64,000 nucleotides of DNA from Acetobacter pomorum (GTDB lineage Bacteria > Pseudomonadota > Alphaproteobacteria > Acetobacterales > Acetobacteraceae): assembly GCF_002738225.1 (NCBI RefSeq), contig NZ_PEBQ01000144.1:62001-126000 (forward strand). Direction: 5' to 3'. Shown piece by piece: positions 19,374 to 31,359 of the stretch. The translations under genes and the position numbers were made by a program. Position 1 is the first letter of the stretch, and every line of letters begins with the position of its first letter. The notes beneath the pieces are model-generated. The model did no database searches, was not told the origin of the DNA, and was given only the letters and a program-made list of their open reading frames with translations.

Positions 19374-19404
19374 GGGGAGGCCGGGGTAGAAACCTCGGCT
19401 CCCC
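19374..19404 (+). other. Strong hairpin between rpoB and rpoC
   Basis: Bases 19374-19387 pair with 19392-19404 to make a 13-bp stem with one bulged G and an AGAA loop. It starts 38 bases after the rpoB stop and ends 24 bases before the rpoC start. Only three T residues follow, so it is probably a processing or stability element rather than an efficient terminator. Confidence 0.6.
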
Positions 19405-19428
19405 GTTTCCCGCTGGGGGCTTCGGCAC

Positions 19429-22400
19429 ATGAATGAGCTCATGAAAATTCTTGGCCAGACCGGCCAGGCGATGACGTTTGACCAGATCAAAATTCAGCTG
19501 GCATCGCCCGAACAAATCCGTTCCTGGTCTTATGGCGAAATCAAGAAGCCCGAGACCATCAACTACCGTACATTCAAGCCAGAACGGGATGGCCTGTTCT
19601 GCGCGCGTATCTTTGGTCCGATCAAGGACTATGAGTGCCTGTGCGGTAAATACAAGCGGATGAAATTCCGCGGCATTATTTGCGAAAAGTGCGGTGTTGA
19701 AGTTACGCTGGCCAAGGTGCGTCGTGAACGCATGGGCCATATTCAGCTTGCCAGCCCGGTTGCCCATATCTGGTTCCTGAAGTCTCTTCCCAGCCGTATC
19801 GGCCTGATGGTTGATATGACGCTGAAAGATCTGGAAAAGGTGCTTTACTTTGAAAGCTACCTGGTTCTGGAACCCGGCACATCTCCGCTGAAGCAGTATT
19901 CCTTGCTGACAGAAGAACAGTACCTTGATGCCATGGATGAATATGGCGATGAGGGTGTTGAAGTCGGCATTGGTGCAGAAGCTATTAAAAAGGTTCTGGA
20001 ACGCATTGATTGCGATGCCGAAAAGGTAGAACTGCGCCAGGAACTTAAGGAAACAACTTCAGAAGCCAAGCGCAAAAAGCTTGTTAAGCGCCTGAAGCTG
20101 ATTGAAGCGTTTGCAGAAAGTGGTTCCCGCCCAGAATGGATGATTCTGGATCTGGTTCCGGTTATTCCACCAGATCTGCGTCCGCTGGTGCCGCTGGATG
20201 GTGGTCGTTTTGCAACGTCTGATCTGAACGATCTGTATCGTCGCGTTATCAACCGTAATAACCGTCTGAAGCGCCTGATGGAGCTGCGTGCGCCCGATAT
20301 TATCGTGCGTAACGAAAAGCGTATGCTTCAGGAAGCTGTGGATGCGCTGTTCGATAACGGGCGTCGTGGCCGGGCTATCACGGGTGCTAACAAGCGTCCG
20401 CTGAAATCCCTGTCCGATATGCTCAAGGGTAAGCAGGGTCGTTTCCGTCAGAACCTGCTGGGTAAGCGCGTCGATTACTCTGGCCGTTCCGTTATTGTGG
20501 TGGGCCCCGAACTTAAGCTGCATCAGTGCGGTCTTCCCAAGAAGATGGCGCTGGAGCTGTTCAAGCCATTCATCTACGCTAAGCTGGAAAAATACGGCCA
20601 CGCTACCACCATTAAAGCTGCAAAGCGGATGGTGGAAAAAGAACGTCCCGAAGTTTGGGATATTCTTGAAGAAGTTATCCGCGAACATCCCGTTATGCTC
20701 AACCGTGCGCCTACGCTGCACCGTTTGGGTATTCAGGCGTTTGAACCGGTGCTGGTTGAAGGTAAGGCCATTCAGCTGCATCCGCTGGTCTGCACTGCCT
20801 TTAACGCAGACTTTGACGGTGACCAGATGGCCGTGCACGTGCCACTGAGCCTTGAGGCCCAGCTTGAAGCGCGCGTGCTGATGATGTCCACCAACAACAT
20901 CCTCAGCCCGGCAAATGGTAAGCCGATTATCGTGCCTTCTCAGGATATCGTTCTGGGGCTGTATTATCTCAGCCTTGAAACGCCTGAATTCAAGGTAACA
21001 CCGGATCGTTGCGAATATGACGAGAAAACGGGTGAGCTGACCAAGGAAGGTGCACCTTCTTTCTCTTCCATTGGTGAAGTGGAGTATGCGCTCAGTGCGG
21101 GTGCGTTGAAGCTGCATGATAAAATTCGTGCGCGTTTCCAGAAAATCGGCGCTGATGGCAAGGTCACCTATGAAACAGCCGTGACCACACCCGGTCGTGT
21201 GCTGATTGCGCAGATTCTGCCGCAGGATGAAGCTGTACCGTTCTCTCTCATCAACCGTCAGCTGACCAAAAAAGCTGTGTCTGATGTGATTGATACGGTG
21301 TACCGTCACTGTGGTCAGAAAGAAGCCGTGATTTTCTGTGACCGTCTGATGGCTCTGGGTTTCCGCCACGCTGCAAAAGCCGGTATTTCCTTCGGTAAGG
21401 ATGACATGATCATCCCGCCCGAAAAGAAAGAACTGGTTGATCGCACAGCCGCCGAAGTGAAAGAGTTTGAGCAGCAGTATCAGGATGGTCTGATTACCGC
21501 TGGTGAACGCTACAATAAGGTGGTGGATGCGTGGTCACGTTGCACGGATGAAGTGCAAGCGGCCATGACCAAGGAAATTTCGCATCAGGAAGTTGGTAAG
21601 CCCATCAACTCTGTATGGATGATGAGCCACTCCGGGGCACGTGGGTCGCCGGCTCAGATGAAACAGCTGGCCGGGATGCGTGGTCTGATGGCCAAGCCAT
21701 CTGGTGAAATTATTGAACAGCCGATTATCGCCAACTTTAAAGAAGGCCTGTCGGTTCTCGATTACTTCACCTCCACCCATGGTGCGCGTAAAGGTCTGGC
21801 TGATACCGCACTGAAAACCGCTAACTCCGGGTATCTTACCCGTCGTCTGGTGGATGTGGCGCAGGACAGCATCATTATCGAAGAAGATTGCGGTAGTGAA
21901 CGTGGTCTGACCGTACGCGCAGTTATGGATGGTGGGGAAGTTGTTGCTTCTCTGTCCGAACGTATTCTGGGTCGTACTGTTGCTTCTGATATTGTAGCGC
22001 CCGGCACCACTGATGTGATTGTTCCGCGTAATCATCTGATTGATGAAGCAGATGCGGAACGTATTGAAAAATCGGGTGTGGAAACGGTTCATATCCGTTC
22101 GGTGCTGACCTGTGATAGCCGCGTTGGTGTGTGTGCCCGCTGCTATGGGCGTGATCTTGCACGTGGCACGCCGGTAAACATTGGTGAAGCTGTAGGTGTT
22201 ATTGCAGCGCAGTCCATTGGTGAGCCCGGCACACAGCTGACAATGCGTACCTTCCATATTGGTGGCGCAGCGCAGCGTGGTGCGGAACAGTCCATGATCG
22301 AAGCCTTGCGTGATGGTAAGGTTGTGATCCGTAACCGTAACGTGGTGCATAACAGCCAGAACGTGCCGATTGTTATGGCACGTAACTGCGAAATTCTTCT

Positions 22401-23604
22401 GTCTGATGAAAACGGTGTGGAAAAAGCCCGTTATCGTGTGCCGTATGGTGCACGCCTGCTGACAGAAGAAGGTGCAACGGTTGTGCGCGGTCAGAAGCTG
22501 GCCGAGTGGGATCCGTACACACTGCCGATCATCACGGAAAAAGCCGGTAAGGTTGAATACCTTGATCTGATTGATTCCATCACGCTTGTTGAGCGTATGG
22601 ATGAAGTGACCGGCCTGACCTCCAAAGTGGTGGTTGACTATAAGCAGGCAGGCAAGGGGGTAGATCTGCGTCCGCGTCTGCAGCTTAAAGATGCCAACGG
22701 CGATGTGGTGAAGCTGGATAACGGTGCAGATGCCCGTTACTTCCTCTCTCCTGAAACGCTTCTGTCTGTTGAAAACGGCACGGAAGTGAACGCGGGTGAC
22801 GTTTTGGCTCGTCTGCCGCGAGAAGGGTCCAAGACCCGTGATATTACGGGTGGTCTGCCACGTGTGGCTGAACTGTTTGAAGCACGTCGGCCCAAAGATC
22901 ACGCCATTATCGCGGAAATGGAAGGTCGCGTTGAGTTCGGGAAGGATTACAAATCCAAGCGCCGTGTTATCGTGAAAAACGATGAAACGGGCGAGGAGCA
23001 GGAATACCTGATCCCGAAAGGCAAGCACATTTCCGTTCAGGAAGGTGACTTTGTGGAAAAAGGTGATCCGTTGGTCGATGGCCCACGGGTGCCCCACGAT
23101 ATCCTGAAGGTAATGGGTGTTGAGGCACTGTCTGATTATCTGATTAACGAAATTCAGGATGTGTATCGTCTTCAGGGTGTGAAGATTAACGATAAACATA
23201 TTGAGGTTATCGTGCGTCAGATGCTTCAGAAGGTTGAAATTCTGGAGCCGGGTGACACGACATATCTGATTGGTGAAACTGTTGACCGCATTGAGTTCGA
23301 GGCTGAAAATGCCAAGTGCCTCAAGGCGGGTGAACGGCCAGCTCAGGGTATGCCAGTGCTGCAGGGGATTACCAAGGCCTCTCTGCAGACACAGTCCTTT
23401 ATCTCTGCCGCATCGTTCCAGGAAACCACACGTGTGCTCACGGAAGCTGCTACGGCAGGGAAAGTGGACAAGCTGATGGGCCTGAAGGAAAACGTGATTG
23501 TTGGGCGTCTGATCCCGGCAGGTACGGGCAGTGTGATGAAGCGTCTGCGTGCCATTGCTGCAGAGCAGGATCGTCAACGTGTTGGGCGTTCCGCTGCCGA
23601 ATAA
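19429..23604 (+). CDS. rpoC: RNA polymerase beta' subunit
   Basis: This 1391-residue subunit carries the N-terminal zinc site ([20 protein letters not shown], about residues 66-85). The catalytic Mg2+ motif NADFDGD lies near residue 460, and the second zinc cluster near residue 890 reads [11 protein letters not shown]. The bridge-helix and trigger-loop region [24 protein letters not shown] equivalent (here [15 protein letters not shown]) is intact. It is the last gene of the rplK-rpoC unit and is followed by a good intrinsic terminator. Confidence 0.98.
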   Translation: MNELMKILGQTGQAMTFDQIKIQLASPEQIRSWSYGEIKKPETINYRTFKPERDGLFCARIFGPIKDYECLCGKYKRMKFRGIICEKCGVEVTLAKVRRERMGHIQLASPVAHIWFLKSLPSRIGLMVDMTLKDLEKVLYFESYLVLEPGTSPLKQYSLLTEEQYLDAMDEYGDEGVEVGIGAEAIKKVLERIDCDAEKVELRQELKETTSEAKRKKLVKRLKLIEAFAESGSRPEWMILDLVPVIPPDLRPLVPLDGGRFATSDLNDLYRRVINRNNRLKRLMELRAPDIIVRNEKRMLQEAVDALFDNGRRGRAITGANKRPLKSLSDMLKGKQGRFRQNLLGKRVDYSGRSVIVVGPELKLHQCGLPKKMALELFKPFIYAKLEKYGHATTIKAAKRMVEKERPEVWDILEEVIREHPVMLNRAPTLHRLGIQAFEPVLVEGKAIQLHPLVCTAFNADFDGDQMAVHVPLSLEAQLEARVLMMSTNNILSPANGKPIIVPSQDIVLGLYYLSLETPEFKVTPDRCEYDEKTGELTKEGAPSFSSIGEVEYALSAGALKLHDKIRARFQKIGADGKVTYETAVTTPGRVLIAQILPQDEAVPFSLINRQLTKKAVSDVIDTVYRHCGQKEAVIFCDRLMALGFRHAAKAGISFGKDDMIIPPEKKELVDRTAAEVKEFEQQYQDGLITAGERYNKVVDAWSRCTDEVQAAMTKEISHQEVGKPINSVWMMSHSGARGSPAQMKQLAGMRGLMAKPSGEIIEQPIIANFKEGLSVLDYFTSTHGARKGLADTALKTANSGYLTRRLVDVAQDSIIIEEDCGSERGLTVRAVMDGGEVVASLSERILGRTVASDIVAPGTTDVIVPRNHLIDEADAERIEKSGVETVHIRSVLTCDSRVGVCARCYGRDLARGTPVNIGEAVGVIAAQSIGEPGTQLTMRTFHIGGAAQRGAEQSMIEALRDGKVVIRNRNVVHNSQNVPIVMARNCEILLSDENGVEKARYRVPYGARLLTEEGATVVRGQKLAEWDPYTLPIITEKAGKVEYLDLIDSITLVERMDEVTGLTSKVVVDYKQAGKGVDLRPRLQLKDANGDVVKLDNGADARYFLSPETLLSVENGTEVNAGDVLARLPREGSKTRDITGGLPRVAELFEARRPKDHAIIAEMEGRVEFGKDYKSKRRVIVKNDETGEEQEYLIPKGKHISVQEGDFVEKGDPLVDGPRVPHDILKVMGVEALSDYLINEIQDVYRLQGVKINDKHIEVIVRQMLQKVEILEPGDTTYLIGETVDRIEFEAENAKCLKAGERPAQGMPVLQGITKASLQTQSFISAASFQETTRVLTEAATAGKVDKLMGLKENVIVGRLIPAGTGSVMKRLRAIAAEQDRQRVGRSAAE

Positions 23605-23629
23605 GCGTTACAAATATGCTGCACGAAGG

Positions 23630-23659
23630 AAGGATCAGGGGAAACTCTGATCCTTTTTT
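23630..23659 (+). terminator. Rho-independent terminator after rpoC
   Basis: AAGGATCAG and CTGATCCTT form a perfect 9-bp stem with an 8-base loop, running directly into a T6 tract. It lies 25 bases after the rpoC stop and closes the rplK-rpoC unit. Confidence 0.85.
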
Positions 23660-23843
23660 CATGTACAGGCATGCAATCCCCTGAGAATCGCCTGGTAAAA
23701 CTTGACTTCCCGCAGGGGGAAGGTTAGTTAGCAGCCCTCAGCTCTGGATATCCTTGTGGATAGAAAGAGCAATTAGGTTTTCTGTGTGAGTCTAGCATGC
23801 GGTTGGCTTCCGGGGTGGAAGCGGGGCCGGATGCCAATATAGC

Positions 23844-23877
23844 CCCATACAGGCAAATGCCTGATGGGATCTTTTTT
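23844..23877 (+). promoter_or_regulatory. Terminator-like attenuator in the rpsL leader
   Basis: The 338-base gap between rpoC and rpsL holds the rpoC terminator and then this element. CCCAT-A-CAGGC pairs with GCCTG-ATGGG (10 bp, one bulged A, AAAT loop), followed 3 bases later by six T residues. It lies 65 bases before the rpsL start, so termination here would shut off the downstream ribosomal genes. A GCTTCC/GGAAGC hairpin lies a little upstream. A TTGACT at 23702 could be a -35 box but no good -10 follows. Confidence 0.5.
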
Positions 23878-23942
23878 AATGAAAGTCGGCAGTCAGAAAT
23901 AATGGCTGGCCGGCCGAACTGTGTAAGGATCGGGAAAGGCGC

Positions 23943-24805
<863 letters not shown>

Positions 24806-24895
24806 TGAAAGAAGCTGCTGCATTTCCTCTTGCAGTGAGTTTGCAGGGCTTATAACAACTGCATCCCGAATGGTTTTTGGGGCATGGAGTAAAAA

Positions 24896-26086
24896 ATGGC
24901 TAAGGCTAAATTTGAGCGGAATAAACCGCACTGCAACATCGGCACCATTGGTCACGTTGACCATGGTAAGACCTCTCTGACAGCTGCGATCACCAAGACG
25001 CTTGCTAAGAAGGGTGGCGCTGAATTTAAGGCGTATGACCAGATCGACGCTGCTCCGGAAGAACGCGCTCGCGGCATCACCATTTCCACAGCTCACGTGG
25101 AATATGAAACCGACAAGCGTCACTACGCGCACGTTGACTGCCCCGGACATGCTGACTACGTGAAAAACATGATCACGGGTGCAGCGCAGATGGACGGCGC
25201 TATCCTGGTTGTGTCCGCAGCTGACGGTCCGATGCCGCAGACCCGTGAACACATCCTGCTTGCACGTCAGGTTGGTGTGCCGGCTCTGGTTGTCTTCCTG
25301 AACAAGGTTGACCAGGTTGACGATCCGGAACTGCTTGAGCTGGTTGAAATGGAAGTTCGTGAACTTCTGTCTTCCTATCAGTTCCCTGGCGACGATGTGC
25401 CGATCATCAAGGGGTCCGCTCTGGTAACTCTGGAAGATGGTGATCCGGAAATCGGTGAAAACCGCGTTCGCGATCTGATGGACGCAGTTGATTCCTACAT
25501 CCCGCAGCCGGAACGTCCGGTTGACCGTCCGTTTCTGATGCCGATTGAAGATGTGTTCTCCATCTCTGGTCGTGGCACCGTGGTGACGGGTCGTGTGGAA
25601 CGCGGCGTGATCAATGTTGGTGACGAAATTGAAATCGTTGGTCTGAAGCCGACCACGAAGACAACCGTAACCGGTGTTGAAATGTTCCGTAAGCTGCTGG
25701 ATCGCGGTGAAGCTGGTGACAACATCGGCGCTCTGCTGCGTGGCACGAAGCGTGAAGATGTGGAACGTGGTCAGGTGCTGGCAAAGCCCGGTTCCATCAC
25801 GCCGCATAAGAAGTTCAAGGCAGAAGCTTACATCCTGACGAAGGAAGAAGGTGGCCGTCATACGCCATTCTTCACCAACTATCGTCCGCAGTTCTACTTC
25901 CGTACGACTGACGTGACGGGTGTTGTGCACCTGCCAGAAGGCACCGAAATGGTGATGCCTGGTGATAACTGTGCCATGGAAGTTGAGCTGATTGCTCCAA
26001 TCGCCATGGATGAAGGTCTGCGTTTCGCTATTCGCGAAGGTGGCCGCACGGTTGGTGCTGGCGTTGTTTCCTCCATCATCGAGTAA
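24896..26086 (+). CDS. tuf: Translation elongation factor Tu
   Basis: This 396-residue GTPase delivers aminoacyl-tRNA to the ribosome. G1 is GHVDHGKT (19-26), G3 is DCPGH (about 81-85), G4 is NKVD (about 136-139) and the switch I motif RGITI is intact. Domains II and III continue to [19 protein letters not shown] precedes the ATG. It lies between rpsG and the S10 genes, with a hairpin after its stop. Whether a second tuf copy exists elsewhere cannot be judged from this window. Confidence 0.98.
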   Translation: MAKAKFERNKPHCNIGTIGHVDHGKTSLTAAITKTLAKKGGAEFKAYDQIDAAPEERARGITISTAHVEYETDKRHYAHVDCPGHADYVKNMITGAAQMDGAILVVSAADGPMPQTREHILLARQVGVPALVVFLNKVDQVDDPELLELVEMEVRELLSSYQFPGDDVPIIKGSALVTLEDGDPEIGENRVRDLMDAVDSYIPQPERPVDRPFLMPIEDVFSISGRGTVVTGRVERGVINVGDEIEIVGLKPTTKTTVTGVEMFRKLLDRGEAGDNIGALLRGTKREDVERGQVLAKPGSITPHKKFKAEAYILTKEEGGRHTPFFTNYRPQFYFRTTDVTGVVHLPEGTEMVMPGDNCAMEVELIAPIAMDEGLRFAIREGGRTVGAGVVSSIIE

Positions 26087-26112
26087 TCGATAGAGGATCT
26101 GAGCCTAAGTGG

Positions 26113-26138
26113 CCCCGACTGATTGATTTCGGTCGGGG
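26113..26138 (+). other. Hairpin between tuf and rpsJ
   Basis: CCCCGACTG and CGGTCGGGG pair over 9 bp (one G-T) around an ATTGATTT loop, 26 bases after the tuf stop. A short CCGGG/CCCGG hairpin follows near 26153. The T content after the main stem is modest (TCTTACTT), so this may be a weak terminator or attenuator, or a leader structure for the S10 genes. In E. coli the S10 leader is the L4-responsive site. Confidence 0.5.
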
Positions 26139-26194
26139 TCTTACTTGGCGGCCGGGAGTTCCCCGGATAAGTAAAGTGTTGGACTAAAAAACAA

Positions 26195-26503
26195 ATGGAC
26201 AACCAGAACATCCGCATTCGCCTGAAAGCGTACGATCATCGGGTGCTGGATAACAGCACGAAAGAGATCGTGAATACGGCGAAGCGTACGGGTGCGCGGG
26301 TTCGGGGTCCTATCCCGCTGCCTACGCATATTGAACGGTTTACGGTTAACCGTTCTCCTCACGTTGATAAGAAGAGCCGCGAGCAGTTCGAAATTCGAAC
26401 TCATCGCCGTCTGCTCGACATTGTTGAGCCCACTCCGCAGACCGTGGACGCTCTCATGAAGCTCGACCTCGCCGCTGGCGTTGATGTCGAGATCAAACTC
26501 TAA
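26195..26503 (+). CDS. rpsJ: 30S ribosomal protein S10
   Basis: This 102-residue protein (NusE) has the typical [23 protein letters not shown] start and [39 protein letters not shown] core. It belongs to the 30S head and also acts with NusB in antitermination. It is first in the S10 block, after a 108-base gap holding strong hairpins. Confidence 0.98.
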   Translation: MDNQNIRIRLKAYDHRVLDNSTKEIVNTAKRTGARVRGPIPLPTHIERFTVNRSPHVDKKSREQFEIRTHRRLLDIVEPTPQTVDALMKLDLAAGVDVEIKL

Positions 26504-26513
26504 GGTCCAGACG

Positions 26514-27197
26514 ATGCGCACCGGATTGATCGCAAAGAAGTTGGGCATGTCCCGACTGTTCAAGGAAGATGGCACGCATGTGCCTGTTACCGTCCTGCAT
26601 GTTGATGATGTGCAGGTGGTTGATGTCCGTAACCAGGAACGGGATGGCTACGTAGCTGTTCAGCTGGGTATGGGTAAAGCCAAGGTGAAAAACGTAACCA
26701 AGCCGAATCGTGGGCATTTTGCACGCACGAAAGTGGAGCCCAAGCAGGCGCTTCGCGAATTTCGTGTAGCTGATGATGCCGCTCTTGAGGTTGGTGCTAC
26801 CCTTTCAGCTTCGCACTTTGTTGTTGGCCAGAAGGTTGACGTAACGGGTGTAAGCAAAGGTAAGGGATTTGCTGGCGCAATGAAGCGCTGGAATTTTGCT
26901 GGTCTTGAAGCCACGCATGGTGTGTCTATTTCGCACCGTTCACATGGTTCGACCGGTAATCGCCAGGATCCCGGCAAGACCTTTAAGAACAAGAAGATGG
27001 CTGGTCATCTCGGTGATGAACGCGTGACCACCTTGAATCTGGAAATCGCAGCGGTCGATCCGGAAAAGAACCTGATCATGGTTCGTGGCTCTGTGCCAGG
27101 AGCGAAGAACGGTGTTGTTCTGATCCGTGACGCCATTAAAAAAGCCCGCCATGGTGACGCGCCTTATCCGGCCGGCCTCGTGAAGGCGGAGGGCTGA
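26514..27197 (+). CDS. rplC: 50S ribosomal protein L3
   Basis: The protein is 227 residues. The start [16 protein letters not shown] is canonical for alphaproteobacteria and follows AAGG, 10 bases after rpsJ. An earlier in-frame ATG inside rpsJ adds an unrelated 11 residues. The conserved RNA-binding segment [32 protein letters not shown] lies near the peptidyl-transferase centre and contains the Gln methylated by PrmB. Confidence 0.98.
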   Translation: MRTGLIAKKLGMSRLFKEDGTHVPVTVLHVDDVQVVDVRNQERDGYVAVQLGMGKAKVKNVTKPNRGHFARTKVEPKQALREFRVADDAALEVGATLSASHFVVGQKVDVTGVSKGKGFAGAMKRWNFAGLEATHGVSISHRSHGSTGNRQDPGKTFKNKKMAGHLGDERVTTLNLEIAAVDPEKNLIMVRGSVPGAKNGVVLIRDAIKKARHGDAPYPAGLVKAEG

Positions 27198-27201
27198 GGT
27201 C

Positions 27202-27816
27202 ATGGAAATCGAAATCAAGACGCTAGACAATAGCAGCGCTGGTTCTGCAACGCTTCCGGACGAAATTTTCGCCGTAGCACCGCGTGCAGATATCATGGCT
27301 CGCGTTGTGCACTGGCAGCTGGCAAAGCGCCGCGCCGGCACGCACAAGGTGAAGGGCATGGGCGAAGTGTCCGGCACCACCAAGAAGCCGTACCGCCAGA
27401 AAGGCACAGGTAGCGCCCGTCAGGGTTCACTGCGTGCACCTCAGTATCGTACTGGTGGCGCCGTGCATGGTCCGGTTGTGCGTGACCATGGTTACGACCT
27501 GCCGAAAAAAGTGCGTCGCCTTGGCCTGATCTCTGCGCTTTCTCAGAAGGCAAAAGACGGCAAGCTGATTGTGCTGCAGTCTGCTTCTGGCGTTGATAAA
27601 ACCAGCGAACTGGCAAAGAAGCTGAAGTCTCTGGGTTGGACATCCGCACTGATCGTGGATGCTGCCGTGGATGAGAACTTCGGTCGTGCCGCCCGTAACC
27701 TGCCCAAGATCGACATTCTGCCGACCATTGGTGCGAATGTTTACGACATTCTGAACCACGAGGTGCTTGCTATTACGCAGGCCGGCCTTGAAGGACTGAA
27801 GGAGCGCCTGGCATGA
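27202..27816 (+). CDS. rplD: 50S ribosomal protein L4
   Basis: This 204-residue protein has the exit-tunnel loop [34 protein letters not shown], which carries the macrolide-related basic loop, and a C-terminal Rossmann-like domain. In E. coli L4 represses the S10 operon. It lies 4 bases after rplC and overlaps rplW by 4 bases (ATGA). Confidence 0.98.
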   Translation: MEIEIKTLDNSSAGSATLPDEIFAVAPRADIMARVVHWQLAKRRAGTHKVKGMGEVSGTTKKPYRQKGTGSARQGSLRAPQYRTGGAVHGPVVRDHGYDLPKKVRRLGLISALSQKAKDGKLIVLQSASGVDKTSELAKKLKSLGWTSALIVDAAVDENFGRAARNLPKIDILPTIGANVYDILNHEVLAITQAGLEGLKERLA

Positions 27817-28148
27817 CGAATATTCTTGCCATTCGCAAGAAAGCCGAGCGTCTTTCCCGTGAAGCGATGTACGACATTGTGCGTACACCTGTGATCACGG
27901 AAAAAGCGACGGCGCTTTCTGAAAAGAACCAGGTTGTTTTCAAAGTGGCAATGTCCGCTACGAAGCCTGAAATCAAGGTTGCGGTGGAAACGCTGTTCGG
28001 GGTCAAGGTTGTTGGTGTCAACACCTTGGTTCAGAAGGGGAAAACCAAGCGCTTTAAAGGGCGTGTTGGGCAGCGTTCTGACGTGAAGAAGGCGTTCGTT
28101 CAGCTTGCGGAAGGTCAGTCCATTGATCTTACCGCCAAGCTGGCGTGA
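27813..28148 (+). CDS. rplW: 50S ribosomal protein L23
   Basis: This 111-residue protein sits at the tunnel exit and docks trigger factor and SRP. The core [15 protein letters not shown] and [34 protein letters not shown] is standard. The N-terminus is about 18 residues longer than in many homologues ([16 protein letters not shown]). The ATGA overlap with rplD favours this start. Confidence 0.97.
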   Translation: MTNILAIRKKAERLSREAMYDIVRTPVITEKATALSEKNQVVFKVAMSATKPEIKVAVETLFGVKVVGVNTLVQKGKTKRFKGRVGQRSDVKKAFVQLAEGQSIDLTAKLA

Positions 28149-28164
28149 CCGAAGGTAGAAATTC

Positions 28165-28995
28165 ATGGCTCTGAAGCACTTTAATCCTGTCACGCCAAGC
28201 TTGCGTGGTACGGTGCTGGTTGATCGTGCTGACCTTTGGAAAGGTAAGCCGGTCAAACAGTTGACCGAAGGTAAAAACAAGACAGGTGGCCGTAATAACA
28301 ACGGTCGCATCACTTCCCGTTTCCGTGGGGGTGGTCATAAGCAGTCTTACCGTTATGTAGACTTCAAACGTCGTAAGTTTGATGTTCTGGGCACGGTAGA
28401 ACGTCTGGAGTATGACCCGAACCGCACCGCGTTTATTGCGCTGGTGAAGTACGAAGATGGTGAGCTGGCCTATATCCTGGCTCCGCAGCGTCTGAAGGTT
28501 GGTGACAATGTCATCGCTGGTGCACGCGTGGATATTAAGCCTGGTAATGCTATGCCACTGGCTTCCATCCCGGTGGGAACGATTATCCATAACATCGAAC
28601 TGAAGCAGGGTGCAGGCGGTAAGCTGGCACGTTCTGCTGGCACATATGCCCAGCTCGTTGGTAAGGATTCCGGCTACGCCCAGATCAAGCTGCAGTCTGG
28701 TGAGCTGCGCGTTGTTCGTGGTGAATGCATGGCAACTGTAGGTGCTGTGTCCAACCCGGATAACATGAACCAGCATATGGGTAAGGCAGGGCGTTCCCGC
28801 TGGTTGGGGCGTCGTCCTCACAACCGTGGTGTGGTGATGAACCCTGTTGATCACCCGCATGGTGGTGGTGAAGGCCGTACGTCTGGTGGCCGTCATCCGG
28901 TTACGCCGTGGGGCAAGCCAACCAAAGGGTACAAAACTCGGGTCAACAAGCGGACGGACAGTCTGATTATCCGTCGTCGAAAGACCGGCAAGTAA
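28165..28995 (+). CDS. rplB: 50S ribosomal protein L2
   Basis: This 276-residue protein is needed for subunit association and peptidyl-transferase structure. The near-invariant [17 protein letters not shown] loop (with the key His) and the C-terminal [20 protein letters not shown] are present, as is [22 protein letters not shown] in the first half. It is followed by rpsS after 13 bases. Confidence 0.98.
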   Translation: MALKHFNPVTPSLRGTVLVDRADLWKGKPVKQLTEGKNKTGGRNNNGRITSRFRGGGHKQSYRYVDFKRRKFDVLGTVERLEYDPNRTAFIALVKYEDGELAYILAPQRLKVGDNVIAGARVDIKPGNAMPLASIPVGTIIHNIELKQGAGGKLARSAGTYAQLVGKDSGYAQIKLQSGELRVVRGECMATVGAVSNPDNMNQHMGKAGRSRWLGRRPHNRGVVMNPVDHPHGGGEGRTSGGRHPVTPWGKPTKGYKTRVNKRTDSLIIRRRKTGK

Positions 28996-29008
28996 GGGGC
29001 AATAGAAG

Positions 29009-29287
29009 ATGGCACGTTCCGTCTGGAAAGGCCCGTTCGTCGACGGGTATCTGCTGAATAAAGCTGAGGTATCCCGCGCGTCGGGTCGTAACGAAGTGAT
29101 CAAGATCTGGTCACGTCGTTCTACAATTCTTCCGCAGTTCGTCGGTCTGACGTTCGGTGTTTATAACGGTCAGAAGTTCCTGCCCGTACAGGTTACGGAA
29201 AACATGGTCGGACATAAGTTCGGCGAATTTTCCCCGACCCGTACGTTCCACGGGCACGGTGCTGACAAGAAGTCTAAGCGGGGCTAA
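29009..29287 (+). CDS. rpsS: 30S ribosomal protein S19
   Basis: This 92-residue 30S head protein at the A-site finger starts [16 protein letters not shown] and contains [27 protein letters not shown] and [16 protein letters not shown], all typical. rplV starts 6 bases after its stop. Confidence 0.98.
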   Translation: MARSVWKGPFVDGYLLNKAEVSRASGRNEVIKIWSRRSTILPQFVGLTFGVYNGQKFLPVQVTENMVGHKFGEFSPTRTFHGHGADKKSKRG

Positions 29288-29293
29288 GCAGAG

Positions 29294-29704
29294 ATGAGCA
29301 AGCCGAAGCATCCGCGCACACTCGCGGAAACAGAAGCGCAGGCAGTAACGCGCAACATCCGGGTTAGCCCCCGCAAGCTCAACCTTGTGGCCGGCCTGAT
29401 CCGCAACAAGCCTGCTTCTCAGGCCGTTGCAACGTTGACGTTCTCTAAGCGCCGTATCGCTCAGGAAGTGAAAAAGACGCTGGAAAGCGCAATCGCTAAC
29501 GCTGAAAACAATCACCAGCTGGACGTTGACCAGCTGGTGGTGAAGACAGCTGAAGTTGGGAAATCCATTGTCATGCGGCGTTTCCATGCCCGTGGCCGTG
29601 GGCGTTCTGCTCGCGTTGAAAAGTTTTTCAGTCACCTGAAGATTGTTGTAGCTGAACGGGCTGCTGAGCCTGAAGCAGCTTCTTCCGAACAGAAGGCGGC
29701 CTGA
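29294..29704 (+). CDS. rplV: 50S ribosomal protein L22
   Basis: This 136-residue tunnel protein has the [22 protein letters not shown] start of the globular domain and the long beta-hairpin loop [19 protein letters not shown] that lines the exit tunnel. The C-terminal tail ([14 protein letters not shown]) is an acidic, Ala-rich extension. rpsC begins 3 bases after its stop. Confidence 0.98.
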   Translation: MSKPKHPRTLAETEAQAVTRNIRVSPRKLNLVAGLIRNKPASQAVATLTFSKRRIAQEVKKTLESAIANAENNHQLDVDQLVVKTAEVGKSIVMRRFHARGRGRSARVEKFFSHLKIVVAERAAEPEAASSEQKAA

Positions 29705-29707
29705 GGT

Positions 29708-30385
29708 ATGGGACATAAAGTCAATCCAATCGGGCTGCGGCTCGGTATCAACCGCACTTGGGATAGCCGGTGGTATGCCGATGCCGACTATTCAAAGCTG
29801 CTTCATGAAGATCTGAAGCTACGTGCTTTCCTGCGTCGCAAGCTGGCTGGCGCTGGTGTGTCTCGTGTTGTGATCGAACGTCCGGCTAAAAAGCCCCGCG
29901 TTACCATTTACGCTGCCCGTCCGGGTGTTGTGATTGGTAAGAAGGGTCAGGACATTGATGCGCTCCGTAAAGAGCTGACACGTATGGCTGGCACGGAAGT
30001 TGCGCTGAACATTGTTGAAATCCGCAAGCCGGAAATTGATGCAACCTTGGTTGCAGAAAACATTGCTCAGCAGCTGGAACGCCGCGTGGCTTTCCGTCGT
30101 GCCATGAAGCGTGCCGTGCAGTCTGCAATGCGTCTGGGCGCACAGGGTATTCGTATTAACTGCTCTGGTCGTCTTGGTGGTGCAGAAATCGCACGTATCG
30201 AATGGTATCGTGAAGGTCGTGTGCCTCTGCACACCCTGCGTGCCGATATCGATTATGGCACAGCCACAGCAAAGACCACCTATGGCACTTGCGGTGTAAA
30301 AGTCTGGATCTTCAAGGGCGAAATTCTTGCTCATGATCCGATGGCTCAGGATCGCCGGGCGGCCGAACAGGCTCCTCAGCGCTGA
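29708..30385 (+). CDS. rpsC: 30S ribosomal protein S3
   Basis: This 225-residue protein at the mRNA entry channel has an N-terminal KH type-2 domain with the loop [16 protein letters not shown] (GxxG) and a C-terminal domain with [22 protein letters not shown]. The start [22 protein letters not shown] is canonical. Confidence 0.98.
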   Translation: MGHKVNPIGLRLGINRTWDSRWYADADYSKLLHEDLKLRAFLRRKLAGAGVSRVVIERPAKKPRVTIYAARPGVVIGKKGQDIDALRKELTRMAGTEVALNIVEIRKPEIDATLVAENIAQQLERRVAFRRAMKRAVQSAMRLGAQGIRINCSGRLGGAEIARIEWYREGRVPLHTLRADIDYGTATAKTTYGTCGVKVWIFKGEILAHDPMAQDRRAAEQAPQR

Positions 30386-30403
30386 GGAGAGGGATAAAAC
30401 AAC

Positions 30404-30820
30404 ATGCTTTCCCCGAAGCGGACAAAATTCCGTAAAGCCCACAAAGGCCGTATCCACGGCCTTGCAAAAAGTGGCACCACGTTGAACTTCGGTACGTTTG
30501 GACTGAAGGCTCTTCAGCCGGAACGTATTACGGCACGCCAGATCGAAGCCTCTCGTCGGGCTATCACACGTGCCATGAAACGTGCAGGTCGCGTCTGGAT
30601 TCGTATTTTTCCTGACCTTCCGGTCTCGACAAAACCTGCAGAAGTGCGTATGGGCTCCGGTAAGGGTTCCCCTGAATACTGGGTGGCCCGTGTGAAGCCA
30701 GGTCGCATTCTGTTCGAGATCGAAGGTGTACCCCCTGAACTGGCGCGTGAAGCGTTGGCTCTCGGTGCAGCAAAACTGCCGATCAAGACCAAGTTTGTGA
30801 CCCGAATTGGAGATGCGTGA
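30404..30820 (+). CDS. rplP: 50S ribosomal protein L16
   Basis: This 138-residue protein contacts A-site tRNA. Conserved parts are [19 protein letters not shown], the [14 protein letters not shown] strand and [28 protein letters not shown]. It starts 18 bases after rpsC and ends 1 base before the chosen rpmC start. Confidence 0.98.
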   Translation: MLSPKRTKFRKAHKGRIHGLAKSGTTLNFGTFGLKALQPERITARQIEASRRAITRAMKRAGRVWIRIFPDLPVSTKPAEVRMGSGKGSPEYWVARVKPGRILFEIEGVPPELAREALALGAAKLPIKTKFVTRIGDA

Positions 30821-30821
30821 G

Positions 30822-31058
30822 ATGGTAAAGGCAACTAAGCCAGCCGATTTGCGCGCCAAGACTCCAGACGAGCTCGAAGCTCGTCTGGTTGAATTGAAGC
30901 GTGAGCAGCTTAATCTGCGTTTCCAGCAGGCCACGGGTCAGACTGAAGCGCAGAGCCGTATGCGTGCGGTGCGTCGTGAGATTGCACGGATCAAGACGAT
31001 TGCGGTGCAAAATGCAAAGACTGCAGCAGGTGCAAAAACATCTGCTGCCAATGCCTGA
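30822..31058 (+). CDS. rpmC: 50S ribosomal protein L29
   Basis: This protein of about 78 residues is two long helices at the tunnel exit, with DELEARLVELKREQLNLRFQQATGQTE. I chose the ATG at 30822 because GGAG lies 9 bases ahead and it directly follows the rplP stop. ATG 30813 or TTG 30807 would add 3-5 residues. The tail is Ala/Lys-rich and longer than in E. coli. Confidence 0.95.
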   Translation: MVKATKPADLRAKTPDELEARLVELKREQLNLRFQQATGQTEAQSRMRAVRREIARIKTIAVQNAKTAAGAKTSAANA

Positions 31059-31071
31059 GGAGAGTTAGCCG

Positions 31072-31341
31072 ATGCCAAGGCGCGTCCTGACCGGGCGTGT
31101 GACCAGCGATAAGATGGACAAGACCGTTACGGTTCTTGTCGATCGTCGCGTCATGCATCCGCTCTATAAGAAGTTCATTCGTCGCTCTAAAAAATATGCG
31201 GCGCATGATGAAGAAAATATCTGCAAGGTTGGTGACTCCGTGCTGATTGTTGAATGTCCGCCTATTTCACGCCGCAAGACGTGGACTGTGATTTCCCGCA
31301 ACGGCGAAGTCGTTGGTGCGGAAGCCGGTGCATCGGCTTAA
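31072..31341 (+). CDS. rpsQ: 30S ribosomal protein S17
   Basis: This 89-residue primary 16S rRNA-binding protein of the OB-fold type has the family core [40 protein letters not shown] and [14 protein letters not shown] lies ahead of the ATG. Confidence 0.98.
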   Translation: MPRRVLTGRVTSDKMDKTVTVLVDRRVMHPLYKKFIRRSKKYAAHDEENICKVGDSVLIVECPPISRRKTWTVISRNGEVVGAEAGASA

Positions 31342-31359
31342 CGTAAGGATATTTAGGTT

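Noticed and set aside
21535..23577. Long open frame (680 codons) antisense to rpoC
   Set aside because: Opposite a highly biased essential gene, with shadow-type composition and no domains.
23702..23730. TTGACT with TAGTTA at 17 bases as an rpsL promoter
   Set aside because: The -35 box is good but the -10 matches the consensus at only two of six positions, so I did not list it as a promoter.
24806..24895. Short pairings between rpsG and tuf as a regulatory hairpin
   Set aside because: Only 5-bp stems with mismatches are visible, much weaker than the structures in the other gaps.
29819..30934. Open frame antisense to rpsC, rplP and rpmC
   Set aside because: Covers three confident ribosomal genes and has no independent coding features.
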